A stretch of DNA of 64,000 nt from Tigriopus japonicus (GCA_010645155.1 CM021316.1:7353970-7417969); one strand, 5' to 3'; shown: positions 47,790 to 59,404, numbered from the stretch's first letter. Made by a program: numbers and translations. Notes: a model not told the origin generated them from the sequence alone.

Positions 47790-48654
47790 TAGGGACAAGA
47801 ACTTTAGACGAATAAACTTTTTCGTCTCTTCTCATTTTTTTCGTCTTTTTTACCTTTATTCGTCACGAATTTTTCCCCCGTCTAATTGGACTTTATTCGT
47901 CTTTTTTATCTAATCGGGCAATTTCATTCGTCTTTTCTTGTTTAATCGGCAAAAAACTTGAATTTTCTTGCATTTCAAGCTCTTTAGGCGTTGTTTCAAT
48001 CTTCCAAGCAAAAATAACTTTGAAGAAAGTTCAACGCCAAAGCTTAAGGCAAAGTAATAATTTGATTGTCAGTTGAGGTTTTGCACCAACAAAATACAAT
48101 CCACACTTACAAATTAACTTGAACTCGTAGTGTTGCCCAACAGACACAGAAAGAAAAGATTACTGTTGGGTTGAAAAAGCTTTCTGGCCATGAGAACAAT
48201 TAATGTATCTGCAAATCTGACTTCAGCTCTACTGAAAACGCTCCTTAAAAAGAGGCATTTTTGAACTCTTGGTTTTCATTTGACATATACATGTCCTACC
48301 GAAAATTTCTTGCCCATTAATTACTTCCGTTTTTAAATTTTCTAGATTTCGCCGTTTTTGCATAAGCATTTTTCCACGTCAATAGGGACATACATTTCGT
48401 CTATTTTTTGGGAGCAGTTTTAAACGTCTTTTTTCGTCTATCTGGGCATTTAATTTGTCTTATTTCTTATCAACAGTTTCATTCGCCTTTTTGGGAAATT
48501 GATTCGATTTTTACGTCTTACTAGTAAGGTTTTTGTTTTCGTTTTTTTTGTCGTATGAGATCTTTCATTCGCCTTTTTTCGTCTAATTAGGTAATTCTAT
48601 TCGTCGCTTTTTGTTTAACTTGACAGTTTTATTCGTCTTAACTTCCTGTCCCTA
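47790..48654. mobile_element. 865-bp hAT-like non-autonomous element with TCGTCTTTT repeats
   Basis: The left end reads TAGGGACAAGAACTTTAGACG. The right end is its imperfect complement, CGTCTTAACTTCCTGTCCCTA. A perfect 8-bp duplication ATTATCAC flanks it (47782-47789 and 48655-48662). ATTCGTCTTTT-type motifs are strongly repeated just inside both ends, as in hAT transposase-binding subterminal repeats. No transposase frame is present. Confidence 0.92.
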
Positions 48655-48991
48655 ATTATCACTATATGGGACGCTAAAAGAATGATGGATTTTTAACCAG
48701 GAAATATCCTATGAAAAGACAAATAAGCACCTTAATTTCCTTGAGATATAGACTAAGTAATGACATTAATTCATGTGTTGAAGTGTTCAAGTGTTTTCAA
48801 ATGCAATGTGTTAGTCTAGTTATTTTAGCACCAATACTGAAGTTTTTTTATTAATTTTGAGTTAATATTTGTTATTTTGAAGTATTTTTGTAAATTTTAA
48901 TGAACCGAGAAAAATATCAGCGGAGACCTTGCGTTGCCAGACATACGTATATATCTTGCGTTGATTTCACATGATTGCCACGACATAATTT

Positions 48992-49204
48992 TTGATGCCA
49001 CTTTTTGGCAACATGTCACCCACCTATGTTTCTTCGATGACTATCAATTTTTCGAAACGGATGATTTCTCAAAATTGGGTGCCTTTTAAGCTAAATGATG
49101 CCACTCAAAAGAAGATAATCGGTCAAGGAAAAGGACTTAAGATTTTGACAAAAACTAGCATCGTACCTATATCTCGTCTTAGCAACCATGCTGGAAATCA
49201 ACGT
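48992..49204. other. Unassigned sequence before repeat copy B
   Basis: A 98-residue open frame starts here and runs into repeat copy B. Its C-terminal peptide matches one read from copy A on the minus strand near 30697. This follows from the DNA repeat and is not evidence for a gene. Confidence 0.4.
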
Positions 49205-49945
49205 AAGATGGGTCTGCCTAGAAATACTAAAAGGCAGAGATTGGCATTCAAATCTATGATTGCCCGACCCGGCACGGACTGTCTGTGACGTCATTCATCA
49301 TGCGGGAAGCCGAAGTTCATGATTAAAGGAACCTTTTCTTCTAAGAAACACATCTAAACTATTTCGCTCGTCTGATAGGGCAGTTTGGTTATTGAAAATC
49401 CTCAAGTCTGCTGGAAATGTGTCTAAGGTATTAACCCGATATGCAAAAAGTGAATTTCAACTCGTGTGGAGTTTAAACAGGGGCCGATTAATTCACATGA
49501 TCGGGTGATTGACAACAAAATCTCAGTGATGTGAAATCTCGGCTTGCGCAAGTTTTTTCACGGGAGGTGGCAGGGTAGGGTTACCTCTTAGAGAATGGGT
49601 GCTTTGCTCTGGTATATGAGCAAACACGAATTTGAGGTTGATTTGCAACCCTGCTCAGAAGTCACGAAGGTCAGGGATGCCTTGCCTTTTGTCGCTTCTT
49701 AAAGAAAAAAAACCTGTTTATGAAGGCTGATAGACAGTGGGGAATATGATTTCACTTAAGAAAATTGGCAACCCCAGCACCAGGTCAGATCACTACAAAA
49801 TCAACAAAGAAGAAGTACTCTGGTTTGTTGTTGAACTTCGTTAGAATTAGCTGAATGTTCAACTGAATGCTATTGACCAATCACCAGCGTGAATCATCGG
49901 CACCGTGTGTTAGCCTACGAATGCCAATATCTATCTTAGTGTATC
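49205..49945 (-). repeat. Copy B of the ~740-bp interspersed repeat
   Basis: This is the reverse complement of 30035-30770, with scattered substitutions and short indels. The two copies lie about 19 kb apart in opposite orientation. The strand label is relative to copy A. Confidence 0.88.
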
Positions 49946-50139
49946 TAGTGTAAAGTATAAAAATATAGTAGAGGGTCTCGGTCTCCTCTTGTTTTGAAAA
50001 TCTACCCTAAAGTACGCTCAGAGGCTGACCAATTCCTACCCCCGAGTCCAACAGTATAGGATGCAGAAACCAAATCTTTGACAAGAAAATACCTCATTTG
50101 CTATATAAATCTTAAGGGCAAACGTACTCATGAAAAAGA

Positions 50140-50500
50140 GTACACATATCAACGCCCATGCCATAAAATGCTACTTCTTGAGTGGACGTTTTTACAAGTC
50201 TTCGACTTCGTCTTTACTTCGACTTAAAAAAGTAGAACATCTCCCGAATACAATCCTTGATTTTTACTTAAACTGATCTAATTTTAATACTAGGGGTTTT
50301 CAAGGTTCAATGTGAAGATAAAAAAGGATGAAATGGGTTATATGGTTCATAGACAATGTTAGGTTTATACCACTGTATATCAATTGCCTAGTAAATGAAC
50401 GATTCATTAAGACTTGAATAATTGCTGAAACTTAAGCTTCAAACAAAAAGTCCAAAAGAAAAAGATACTAGAACATCAGCTAATTAGATAAACTTGTTCA
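50140..50500 (+). mobile_element. LINE 3' tail fragment (same family as 50740-53780)
   Basis: Blocks such as ACTTAAAAAAGTAGAACAT and the following AAGGTTCAATGTGAA parallel 53760-54080, the sequence downstream of the larger LINE copy. This shows that a second, mostly lost copy lay immediately upstream of that LINE in the same orientation. Confidence 0.65.
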
Positions 50501-50739
50501 AAGTCAATTTACTTATATTTTATTGTGTAAACCACAAATGATAAAAAGAGTATTGGTTGGGTAATTATGATTCACAATTTATGAAGAACTAAAAAAACAA
50601 GACAAGAGGCATTTTATGACAAAATGTGTATCATTTGACAGTTACATTGCATTTCACAACCATTTATTTATATTTTTATGATATTTTTATGATTATGATG
50701 ATTATGATATTTATTCCGGCTAGCATTGTAGAGTGGGAG

Positions 50740-53700
50740 GTTAGTCCGGATGGGTACATTCCCATTTCGAAAACGGCATCGTTGTCTTTCGAAAAATTGG
50801 AAGAGTTTGCGATCTTGCGTAATCTCTCTCAACACGTTGGTGTTGCAACCAGAGCAGAGAGTGTCCTGGACTTAGTTTTTTCCAATGACCCTGATCTGAT
50901 CCAGTATGTCCATGCTGCCCCATGTAGTCTTTCAGATCATCACATTCTTGAGATAGGGTCGACCATTACTCAAAAGCCGGCGAGCTCGAGAGTTAAACCT
51001 GCACAAAAGGTGGGTCTGGCAAAGTTCAAGTTCAAAGAGAAACATTGGCCTCTTATTGTTGAAAAATTGGAAGAGTTGGACTTGATTTCCATTTTGAAGC
51101 AGGAGCCATCCATAGATGACGCCATAAGTAGGCTGATTTTCATTTTTCAGGAGGTTTGTTTGTCTCTGTGTATTCCAGAAACGGCGCCAAAAGGTGGGCC
51201 ACTGTCTAGAATTCCAAAGTATAGAAAGAAGATGTTCAAAAGGCGTTGTCAGGTTTCAAATAGACTTCGACGTACTTCAAACCCATTTGTTGTAGCCAGC
51301 CTCCAAAGCAAATCGGATGTGGTCCAATCAAAGATTAGGGCCTCCATTGATTCCGATCAGTTGGAGAAGGAAAGTAGAGTGATCCAGGAGGTTAAGACCT
51401 ATCCAAAGGCGTTTTTCTCTTTTGCAAACACAAAGAGAAAAATGAAGCATCCAGTAGGACCTTTTGAGGTCGACGATAAAACCGTCAATGATAGTGAGGT
51501 TATGGCTAGTATGCTTGGAGACCAGTTCTCAAGTGTATTTTCAATTCCGAAAAGGGTAGTCAGAGCAGGCCATGACTGTAGCAATGTTGCTGATGAGACT
51601 GGCATTGACAGTCAGGATAATCGATTGGAGGATCTGGTAGTAACAGATCAAGATGCTTTTGAGGCCATCAAGAGCTTAAAGCTCTCGAGTTCTCCTGGAC
51701 CTGATGGTGTGACATCTCAGTTTCTGATGAATCTTCTTGCCCCTGTTTTCTCCTATTTGATGCGTTGCATCTTAGATCAGGGCAAGTTTCCCTCCTCATT
51801 GAAAGTAGCTCATGTTGTTTCAATTTTTAAGGGCGGAGATAAGTCACTCCCTAGTAATTATAGGCCCATTTCTCTGACTTCCAGTATTGCAAAGGTCTTT
51901 GAGAAGATCATGAAGTCCAAGCTTGTTGAGCATTTGGAAGCCCATGATATCATTCCACCTGGGCAGCATGGGTTTCGAGCTCATTTTAGTACTGCAACCC
52001 AATTGATTGACCACATTGAGCAGATCATTGAAGGGCTTGAAAGACATGAGTCAGTTGATGTAGTCTATCTTGACTTTGCCAAGGCCTTTGATAAGGTAGA
52101 TCATGGTCTTTTGCTCGATCAACTCAAAGAGTTTGGGATCCAGGGTAAGGTCCTGAATTGGATTGGTAGTTTCATNNNNNNNNNNNNNNNNNNNNNNNNN
52201 NNNNNNNNNNNNNNNNNNNNNNNNNNNNNNNNNNNNNNNNNNNNNNNNNNNNNNNNNNNNNNNNNNNNNNNNNNNNNNNNNNNNNNNNNNNNNNNNNNNN
52301 NNNNNNNNNNNNNNNNNNNNNNNNNNNNNNNNNNNNNNNNNNNNNNNNNNNNNNNNNNNNNNNNNNNNNNNNNNNNNNNNNNNNNNNNNNNNNNNNNNNN
52401 NNNNNNNNNNNNNNNNNNNNNNNNNNNNNNNNNNNNNNNNNNNNNNNNNNNNNNNNNNNNNNNNNNNNNNNNNNNNNNNNNNNNNNNNNNNNNNNNNNNN
52501 NNNNNNNNNNNNNNNNNNNNNNNNNNNNNNNNNNNNNNNNNNNNNNNNNNNNNNNNNNNNNNNNNNNNNNNNNNNNNNATATCATGTGTTTTTCTTGATT
52601 TTTGATACATGAAAACACTCTCAGACGACGAACAGACTTTGAATTTGTGATCCAAAAATTAAAATGGAACATGGGAACAGAAAAGATAGGCAAAATAACG
52701 AGCAAAACTCAAATATAGTGTTGGTTGATCATGCTTCTAGGTCAATTGCCAAGGCCTTCGATAAGGTAGATCATGGTCTTTTGCTCGATCAACTCAAAGA
52801 GTTTGGGATCCAGGGTAAGGTCCTGACTTGGATTGATAGTTTCATAAGCGAAAGGAAGCAAATAGTTAAAGTCGAAGGATCTTTTAGCGGCATGTATGAT
52901 GTCAAGTCAGGTGTTCCACAAGGTTCAATTTTAGGCCCGCTCCTGTTTATTCTCTTCATTGCTCCTCTCCAGAAGTTTAGAACAAAAGCCAGTATTTCTT
53001 CATATGCTGATGACACAAAATTAGTCTGTGGAAGGAATGGTCAGGACTCAAAATGTTTAGTTGAGGACTTTGAGAAAATCTACTCTTGGGTTGACGAGAG
53101 TAATATGGCATTAAACGGGATGAAATTCCGCACAATGACGCTTGGGACGTCAAAATTAGATGTTCCGCTCAAAGACAATGGAGGTTGTGATATTGAGCAG
53201 GTATCGTCCATGAGGGATTTGGGAGTTGTCGTCCAAGATGATGGAAAGTTTGATGAGCATATCCAGTTGAAAGTGGGGAAGGCATTTCAAACGTGCGGCT
53301 GGATCTATCGCACTTTCAAGTCCAAAGATAGTATTACGATGCTAACTCTGTACAAGTCGATTGTTCAGCCTCATCTTGAATATGCTTCCCCCATTTGGGC
53401 TCCAATGAGTTCGGCTGGTTTGCAAAAGGTCGAGCAGGTCCAAAGATGTTTCACTAGGAACATCACAGGAATGAGAGAGCTCTCGTATTGGGAGAGGCTC
53501 CAGAAGTTAGGGTTTGTACAGTACTCAGAGAAGGTATGAAAGGTATCTGATACTCTATGTCTTCAAGAGCATTCATGGGCTCTGTCCTAACCCAGGCTTT
53601 GAGATCAGTTGTAGTGATCGTAGAGGTTTTACTTGCGTTTTGAGAGCACCTCCAAATCCCAAGGAATCCAGGCTAGTTTGATCAATGAAGTCCTCCTCTC

Positions 53701-53780
53701 TTCTTTATCGGGCTCCTTCATTGTTCAATTTGTTGCCCATCCACAAAATGCAGCTTCTTGAATCGACGTTTTCTCAAGTC
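50740..53780 (+). mobile_element. Jockey/CR1-like LINE ORF2, 5'-truncated and interrupted by an assembly gap
   Basis: The left part (50740-52175) encodes the end of an endonuclease (SDHHILEIG) and the front of the RT: SSPGPDGVTSQF, NYRPISL, QHGFRAHFST, YLDFAKAFDKVDH. After 403 Ns the right part (52748-53539) resumes with AKAFDKVDH, then GVPQGSILGPLLF, the catalytic SYADD, and the thumb. A frameshift near 53535 ends the frame; the protein sense continues in another frame (RYERYLILYVFKSIHGL) to about 53750. The endonuclease N-terminus and any ORF1 are missing. The copy is dead as assembled. Confidence 0.88.
52176..52578. other. Assembly gap (403 Ns)
   Basis: Undetermined bases. The 98 bp directly before the gap (52078-52175) recur almost identically at 52748-52845. 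The scaffold therefore probably joins two LINE copies or duplicates the same segment. The true distance and order are unknown. Confidence 0.98.
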
Positions 53781-54544
53781 ACCTTGCTTTAAAAAAGTAG
53801 GACATTCTCCTGCATTCAATGCCATGATTTACACATTAAACGGTTCTACTTCAGCAATTGGAGGTTTTAAGGGTCAATGTGAACGTAAAAAGAAATAAAA
53901 GTGGTTGAATGAATAAAAGAACATGTTGAAGTGTTATCCCACTGCTTTCCAATTACCATGTAAAGAGTGTCAAGAAAAAATTTCTTCAGGCTTGAATTAT
54001 TGCTAACAATTTAGCAACTTAGGCTTAAATAGAATGTCTCTTCAACAAAAAAAAGAAAACTGACACTGAAACATCAACTAATTATTAAATTATTGTCATA
54101 GTATTTCAGGACAAAAATGTGTATCATTATGAATTTTGATTAGCATTTCTCAAGTATTAAAATGGCAAGTGAAAAAAATAAACATAACAGTTTTTAAACA
54201 ATGTAGGAATACCATCACTTGCCTAATATGCTTATGTTTCAAAAGAAAAGATAATGAATAAAATCAAACCCACTTAAGCATATAACTGAGAATAAATCAG
54301 ATTCAATATTGACAAAAGAGTCTCAGTCAATAGAATTTTGCCAAAAAGTGCAACAAAATAAATATTAATTGATCCCCATAATTTTGAAGTCCATTGAAGT
54401 CAATCATTTTTTTAGACAATATTATTGAGATGAATTAGATTTTTTTGAGGAAGCAATTTTAATTGTAATTCATTACATTTCATCAAGTAATTTACCAACT
54501 CTGACTGGAATTGACTATCTATCCCTCTCAGAAATTATTTAAAT

Positions 54545-54776
54545 CAGGGGTCGGCAACCGGTGGGCCGCGGCCCAAATGTGGGCCCCAGGGTGGTCGTTG
54601 GTGGGCCCAGGAGCTATGGAGAAAGTCCAAAATAGTGGGCACAAGAGCCATCCATAGTACTGTACTTGTGGGCCCAAAGCTCTTTGACCGCTAATTTGTG
54701 GGCCCCTGAACCTACCACTGCCTGTTTGGTGGGCAAATTTCGCGGGCCTTGACCCAAAAATGGTTGCCGACCCCTG
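54545..54776. mobile_element. hAT-like MITE (CAGGGGTCGGCAACC ends)
   Basis: Perfect terminal repeats CAGGGGTCGGCAACC and GGTTGCCGACCCCTG are flanked by a perfect 8-bp duplication ATTTAAAT (54537-54544 and 54777-54784). The interior is rich in GTGGGCCC motifs. At 232 bp it has no coding capacity. It is related to the diverged copy at 43044-43265. Confidence 0.95.
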
Positions 54777-54784
54777 ATTTAAAT

Positions 54785-56077
54785 CATTTTCTTGATTTGT
54801 CTGCCTAATTTGGATAAGAATTGAGAATTAGGAATTTCAAAAATTCAACCAAACCACGCCTTGAAAAACACAATTGAGTGAGATAAAGCAGTTTTTGTCA
54901 GAAATCCTAGCATTGAATTTAGAACAATGTCCTACTTTTTCTGTTGAGGTCATGTGACCGACTGTTCACGTCATCATATGACGTCACAAGGCCGAGGCCC
55001 AATCGCCAATAGACCGCGGATTCAAAAATTTTTCTTTCAGAGCAGAAAATCTAGATGGTTGACGCCATTAACTTTTCTCTACTGCTAGTGTTCAGCTGAC
55101 CGAGCTGACCCAAGCTGACTTACATCTTGAAACGTCTCGAACTTCTGCTCTGCAGGAAAAAAACTTTTAAATCCATAGTCTAGTAATCAATTTCATGTAT
55201 TGAGGAAATAACTTTGATTTCAATTAATTATACTTAATCAAGTAATTTACCCAACTCTAATTGGAATTAATAATCTATCCCTCTCATAAATTATCTAAAT
55301 AATTTTCTTGAGTATATGTTTGTCTAATTTGGATTAAAATTGAGAGTTAGCAGTTTCAAAAATTAAACCAATCCATACTTTTACTTGGTCATTAAGCCTT
55401 TAGCAGTGCAATTGACTGAGCTAAAGCAGTTTTTGGCAGAAATCATGGCATTGATTTCAGAACAATGTCCTACTTTTGTGTTGAGGTCACGTGACGGGCA
55501 GTCCGAGTCATCACATGACGTCACGAGGCCCACAAGGAATACTCTAAGCAAAACTTTAAATGTTGCCATCCCAAGATAGCTGATCATCTGAGAGTATACT
55601 CAAGGATTATAAATGTGACTTTACTTGGGTTAACTGTAAAAAATTAAAAAGTATAACCATGCACTTCTCAACCATTTGACCTTTTGACTTCATATAGTTT
55701 TTATTTCGTTTTTATTTAAGTGGGTAAGTGATTTCTGTTCTTTTCAACGTTTATTCAATGTTCCTTTCTATCCATAGATTGCTTTTGTTGAGTAGTATTT
55801 TATTCACATCAAAATATAAAATTGCCACTGAAAATAGTAGTCTTAAATGAAATAAGTTGAATAGTTATTCCTTGAGATAAATTTACCACGATGAAATTTA
55901 AAGTGAAATTCATTATCAATGTTTGGAACAATCAATGATACGTTGAAGTTTTACAAGCCATGCTGGCGTTGTTTGAGTAATATTTCACAGAATTTGGAAA
56001 CATTTGTTCACTTTTTTCAGCACAAAATCACGAAAGGTGCAAAAGCGGGTAAAAACGGCAAAAAGTGAAAATAAAGT
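54785..56077. other. AT-rich unassigned sequence with internal duplication
   Basis: No gene is recognised. A segment at about 54840-54990 (containing TTGAGTGAGATAAAGCAGTTT and CATATGACGTCACAAGGCC) is repeated in diverged form at about 55350-55530 (TTGACTGAGCTAAAGCAG, CACATGACGTCACGAGGCC). This indicates an old local duplication of about 500 bp. Confidence 0.5.
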
Positions 56078-56354
56078 CAGGACTCAAAATGTTTAGTTGA
56101 GGACTTGGAGAAAGTCTATTCTTGTGTTGGCCAGAGAAATATGGCATTGAACAGGATGAAATTCCGCACAATGACGTATAGGACGTCAAAATTAGATGTT
56201 CCACTGAAAAACAATGGAGGTTGTGATATTAAGCAAGTATCGTCCATGAGGGATTTAGGAGTTGTCATCCAAGATGATGGAAAGTTTGATGAATATATTC
56301 AGTTGAAAGTGGGGAAGGCATTTCAAACATGTGGCTGGATCTATTGCAATTAGC
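56078..56354 (+). mobile_element. LINE RT fragment (thumb region)
   Basis: The segment encodes MNALN-like and DVPLKNNGGCDIKQVSSMRD sequence, matching 53040-53310 of the larger LINE. It starts abruptly at GTCAGGACTC after AT-rich sequence and stops after TCTATTGC. It is truncated at both ends and non-functional. Confidence 0.85.
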
Positions 56355-57686
56355 ACTCTAGGTATGCCAAAAAAAATGCCAGAGTATTCAAGGGTCAGAT
56401 TTTCGAAAAATGTTGCATTTTATGACCAATGACAGACATGGTTAATGTATGTTAAGAAGTATTGCAAAGTAATTTAAAAACAAATGGAGAAATTGGAAGC
56501 GTTCAATTAAACAAATTATTTGTTTTTAAGTATAGTTGCCCCAGGAACCAATCTCCTCTGGCCACCTGGTTATTCAATGTCGGGCGTTCCTGATTCCAAA
56601 ATTCGGAAAAAAACTCTCAATTTAAGATAAAAGCAAGAAAACACATTTTTTTGATAAAAAATGTCAAGATTTGCTATTCTAACTTCAAGTTGTGCAAATG
56701 AGAAAGGAATTGTTGCAATTACCATGCCTGAATCTTCGTTTTAGCTACCTTTTCATACTCATCAGAAACACATATTTTCCGAACTTTTTTTCCCGCCCAA
56801 AATGATGACATTACTAGTAAGTCCTGCTTTTCATGTATCAACGAATCTAGAAAATGGTTCTTCGGCCGGCCAATCGAGTTAGCGGGGATACGGATCAGAG
56901 ACTCCAGTTTGACATTCTTGAAAAGCGTAAAACAATGAAATTCGTTTGCTTGCTACAAAAGTTAAAATCAAATTTGAAGTGAAGAAGGAGTGCCCATGGA
57001 TTGGCTACAAAGAAGCAGATTAATAATAGGTAAAAATAGAATAGAACCAACTTTTGGTGAAAAAATGTATTATATGGTGCATACCCTGTGACACAATGTT
57101 GAAACTGTGGAAACACTTATGACATCTCGTTGGCCAGGGCACATTTTTACATTTCAAGCTCAATAATTTTGACTTAAACGATGTTATTGTCGAAAATTAG
57201 AAGTAAAGCCAATCAGACAAAGGTCTTTGAGATTTTGATGTTGCATTAACCCGATGAGATACTAATATAGTCGCTTCAATTGACTTCAAAGTTAGTCTGT
57301 TCAAAATTTAGCATTTCGAGGTGGATACTTCAGGTTACTGATGTGTTTCGAGTTGGATTTTTGGCAGAGATTTGCCATTTTGGTTTTTAAGGTTTAAAAT
57401 CTGAACTTTTCAACAAGCAATAGACTTTATCTACCATAAAATATGGCAGCACTGCCAACGCGAAACCCAGAAGTGTAAATACAGCTTCATAGAACGATAT
57501 AAATTTTCTTCTCTGTCCCTTCACCGAAAACTTTCACACCTTGTCTAGTAAACTGCACATTTTGGGGCAGGTTTGTGCGAAAATTTTGACACTGTATGTT
57601 GTAAATTGCGCTAATTTGAAAAATATTGGCGCTTTTCTCTTTCATCTATATGGAGGCACTGACGGTAACGCAGCTTGCATCTGATC
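56355..57686. other. Unassigned sequence upstream of the eIF1-adjacent element
   Basis: It contains the inverted partner (about 56730-56825) of the repeat at 41455-41560, and copy 2 (about 57340-57465) of the TCGAGTTGGATTTTTGGCAG family. The last 50-100 nt before 57677 may be the original upstream flank of eIF1. No open frame is recognised. Confidence 0.45.
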
Positions 57687-58579
57687 AGGGCTGCCAGATG
57701 GCGGTTTGGGACGCCAGATTTTGGTGTTTCTGGCGGTTTGAAGCTTCGTCTAGCGGCGAGATTTTTTTTGGGCGGGACAGAAAAATCTGGCGGCACTCTG
57801 GCGGTTTACGCTATGGTTTGGCAAAAAGAAATTTTAGTTTGGCGGTCAAGAACATTGTGACAGGTTTCTGGCAGTTTTTACAAGCAAATCGTGAAATTTG
57901 GCGTATTTTATTTGGAATTTTAGGATAAGTTGAAACACAATTTGTCACGCTGATTCTAGCAGGATTCAACAAAACGGGGTCCACTCCTCAACGGACTTTG
58001 GAAGTTACAACATGAGTCATAAAAAATTGTCATTACTCATTGTCTTTAGGGTAATTTTCTTGCCAATTCACACAAACAAACAAAAAGTTGCTTTTGTATT
58101 AGAGAGTGTTGGGTTCTGGATATTGGATATAGATATAGTTCTTTTTTAGGTAAGCCTGAAGTTTTAGGCAAATGAAGGATACTTTTCAAGGTCAAAAAGG
58201 GGAAAACAAAATGCGCTGAAATGGAAATTAAAATGTTTTGGCATCGTAAAATTATATGTAGGGACGAAAAAAATGTGTTCGAATCGAAAACAAAATGTGC
58301 TGGAAAGTGCAAATGAATTTTTTGATTGACAAACTCAAATGGTAAGGAAACTGAAAACTTTTCAGAAAATTCAAAAAAGCTTAAAAAATGGATTTAGCTT
58401 TTTTCTTTCCTGGCTAAAAAGAGCTTTCGAAGTTGAAGAAATTGCAAACATACATGGAGAAAAGGCCAAATAATAATTCTGGCGTTTTTTGGAAAAAAAA
58501 ATCTGGCGGTTGATTTCGATATTTGGCGTTTTTGACAGGTTGATCTGGCGTTTTTTGTCTTCGATTCCCTGGCAGCCCT
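57687..58579. mobile_element. 893-bp non-autonomous DNA element with TCTGGCG subterminal repeats
   Basis: Terminal repeats AGGGCTGCCAG and CTGGCAGCCCT are flanked by a 10-bp duplication with one mismatch (GCATCTGATC at 57677-57686, GCTTCTGATC at 58580-58589). TCTGGCGG/TGGCGTTTT motifs cluster just inside both ends. The class is uncertain: the duplication length fits Mutator-like elements better than hAT. No transposase frame is visible. It lies 56 bp from the eIF1 start codon. Confidence 0.85.
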
Positions 58580-58635
58580 GCTTCTGATCCTGTCTGAAGC
58601 TGTCGTGCTTTCATCTGTGCAGTTTAACGTTTGCC

Positions 58636-59404
58636 ATGTCCATCGAAAACCTGAAAGGCTTTGGTAAGCACCGAAGGCACGCCCCTTCAGCCCCCGCCCA
58701 TTCCCGCCCCTCTGTCACTGTCACTCTGGCCTTGTCCCTCCATCGGGGCCCCGCCCAATGTTAGGAATTTCGATTCGCTCGGCTTCTGAAGGCCCACGTG
58801 GCTGTCTGGTTGGTTTAGCTTGCGGGCGACTTGGCTGATCCGTGACCGAGATGTCGGCTCATGTCTCTGTTTTCCTCCTCGAGGCTTGAACCGGTGGTTT
58901 CCTAACCATTCGTTCGCGGGTGGCACTGAACTAATCGTTGATTCCGATTGCGGCGTGTTCAATCGCCAATGGATTCACGGTATGTTTTGGCTTTGTATGT
59001 TCCAGATCCGTTCGCCGATGCAGCCAAAGGTGACGAGGAGAGTGTTCAAGATGGTTTAGTCCATATTCGTATTCAACAGCGTAACGGCCGTAAAACCCTC
59101 ACCACCATTCAAGGACTGTCTGCCGAGTATGATCTTAAAAAGATCGTCCGAGCCTGCAAGAAAGTACGCCCATTGAATTTGGGGACCAGTCACATTGCCA
59201 TACTGGAACTCGTTCTCTTAATATCAGATGTGAAAATTCGTTCCGTTATTGTTCTAGGAATTTGCCTGTAATGGCACAGTGGTAGAGCATCCCGAGTACG
59301 GAGAAGTGCTGCAACTCCAGGGTGATCAGCGCACCAAGATTTGCGACTGGCTCGTCAAGTGTGGATTGGTAAAGGCCGACCAACTGAAGGTCCATGGTTT
59401 TTAG
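58636..59404 (+). CDS. eIF1: Translation initiation factor eIF1 (SUI1 family)
   Basis: Exons 58636-58663, 59006-59163 and 59258-59404 give 110 residues, close to the usual 113. The start ATG opens MSIENLKGF; its last codon is split by a good donor (G|GTAAGC) and completed by the exon beginning DPFADAAKGDEE. The strongly conserved core follows: HIRIQQRNGRKTLTT, then EFACNGTVVEHPEYGEVLQL, ending in the invariant DQLKVHGF. eIF1 binds the 40S subunit near the P site and enforces AUG selection during scanning. A pyrimidine-rich stretch ending TGTGCAG just before the start region could be a 5' UTR acceptor. All residues fit a functional single-domain protein. Confidence 0.96.

Noticed and set aside
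48992..49288. Shared peptide KRQ-LA-KSMI-R-TDCL in frames at 48992-49288 (+) and 30697-30978 (-)
   Set aside because: At first it looked like a small conserved protein. Both frames lie in the inverted ~740-bp DNA repeat, so the peptide match is a consequence of repeat identity.
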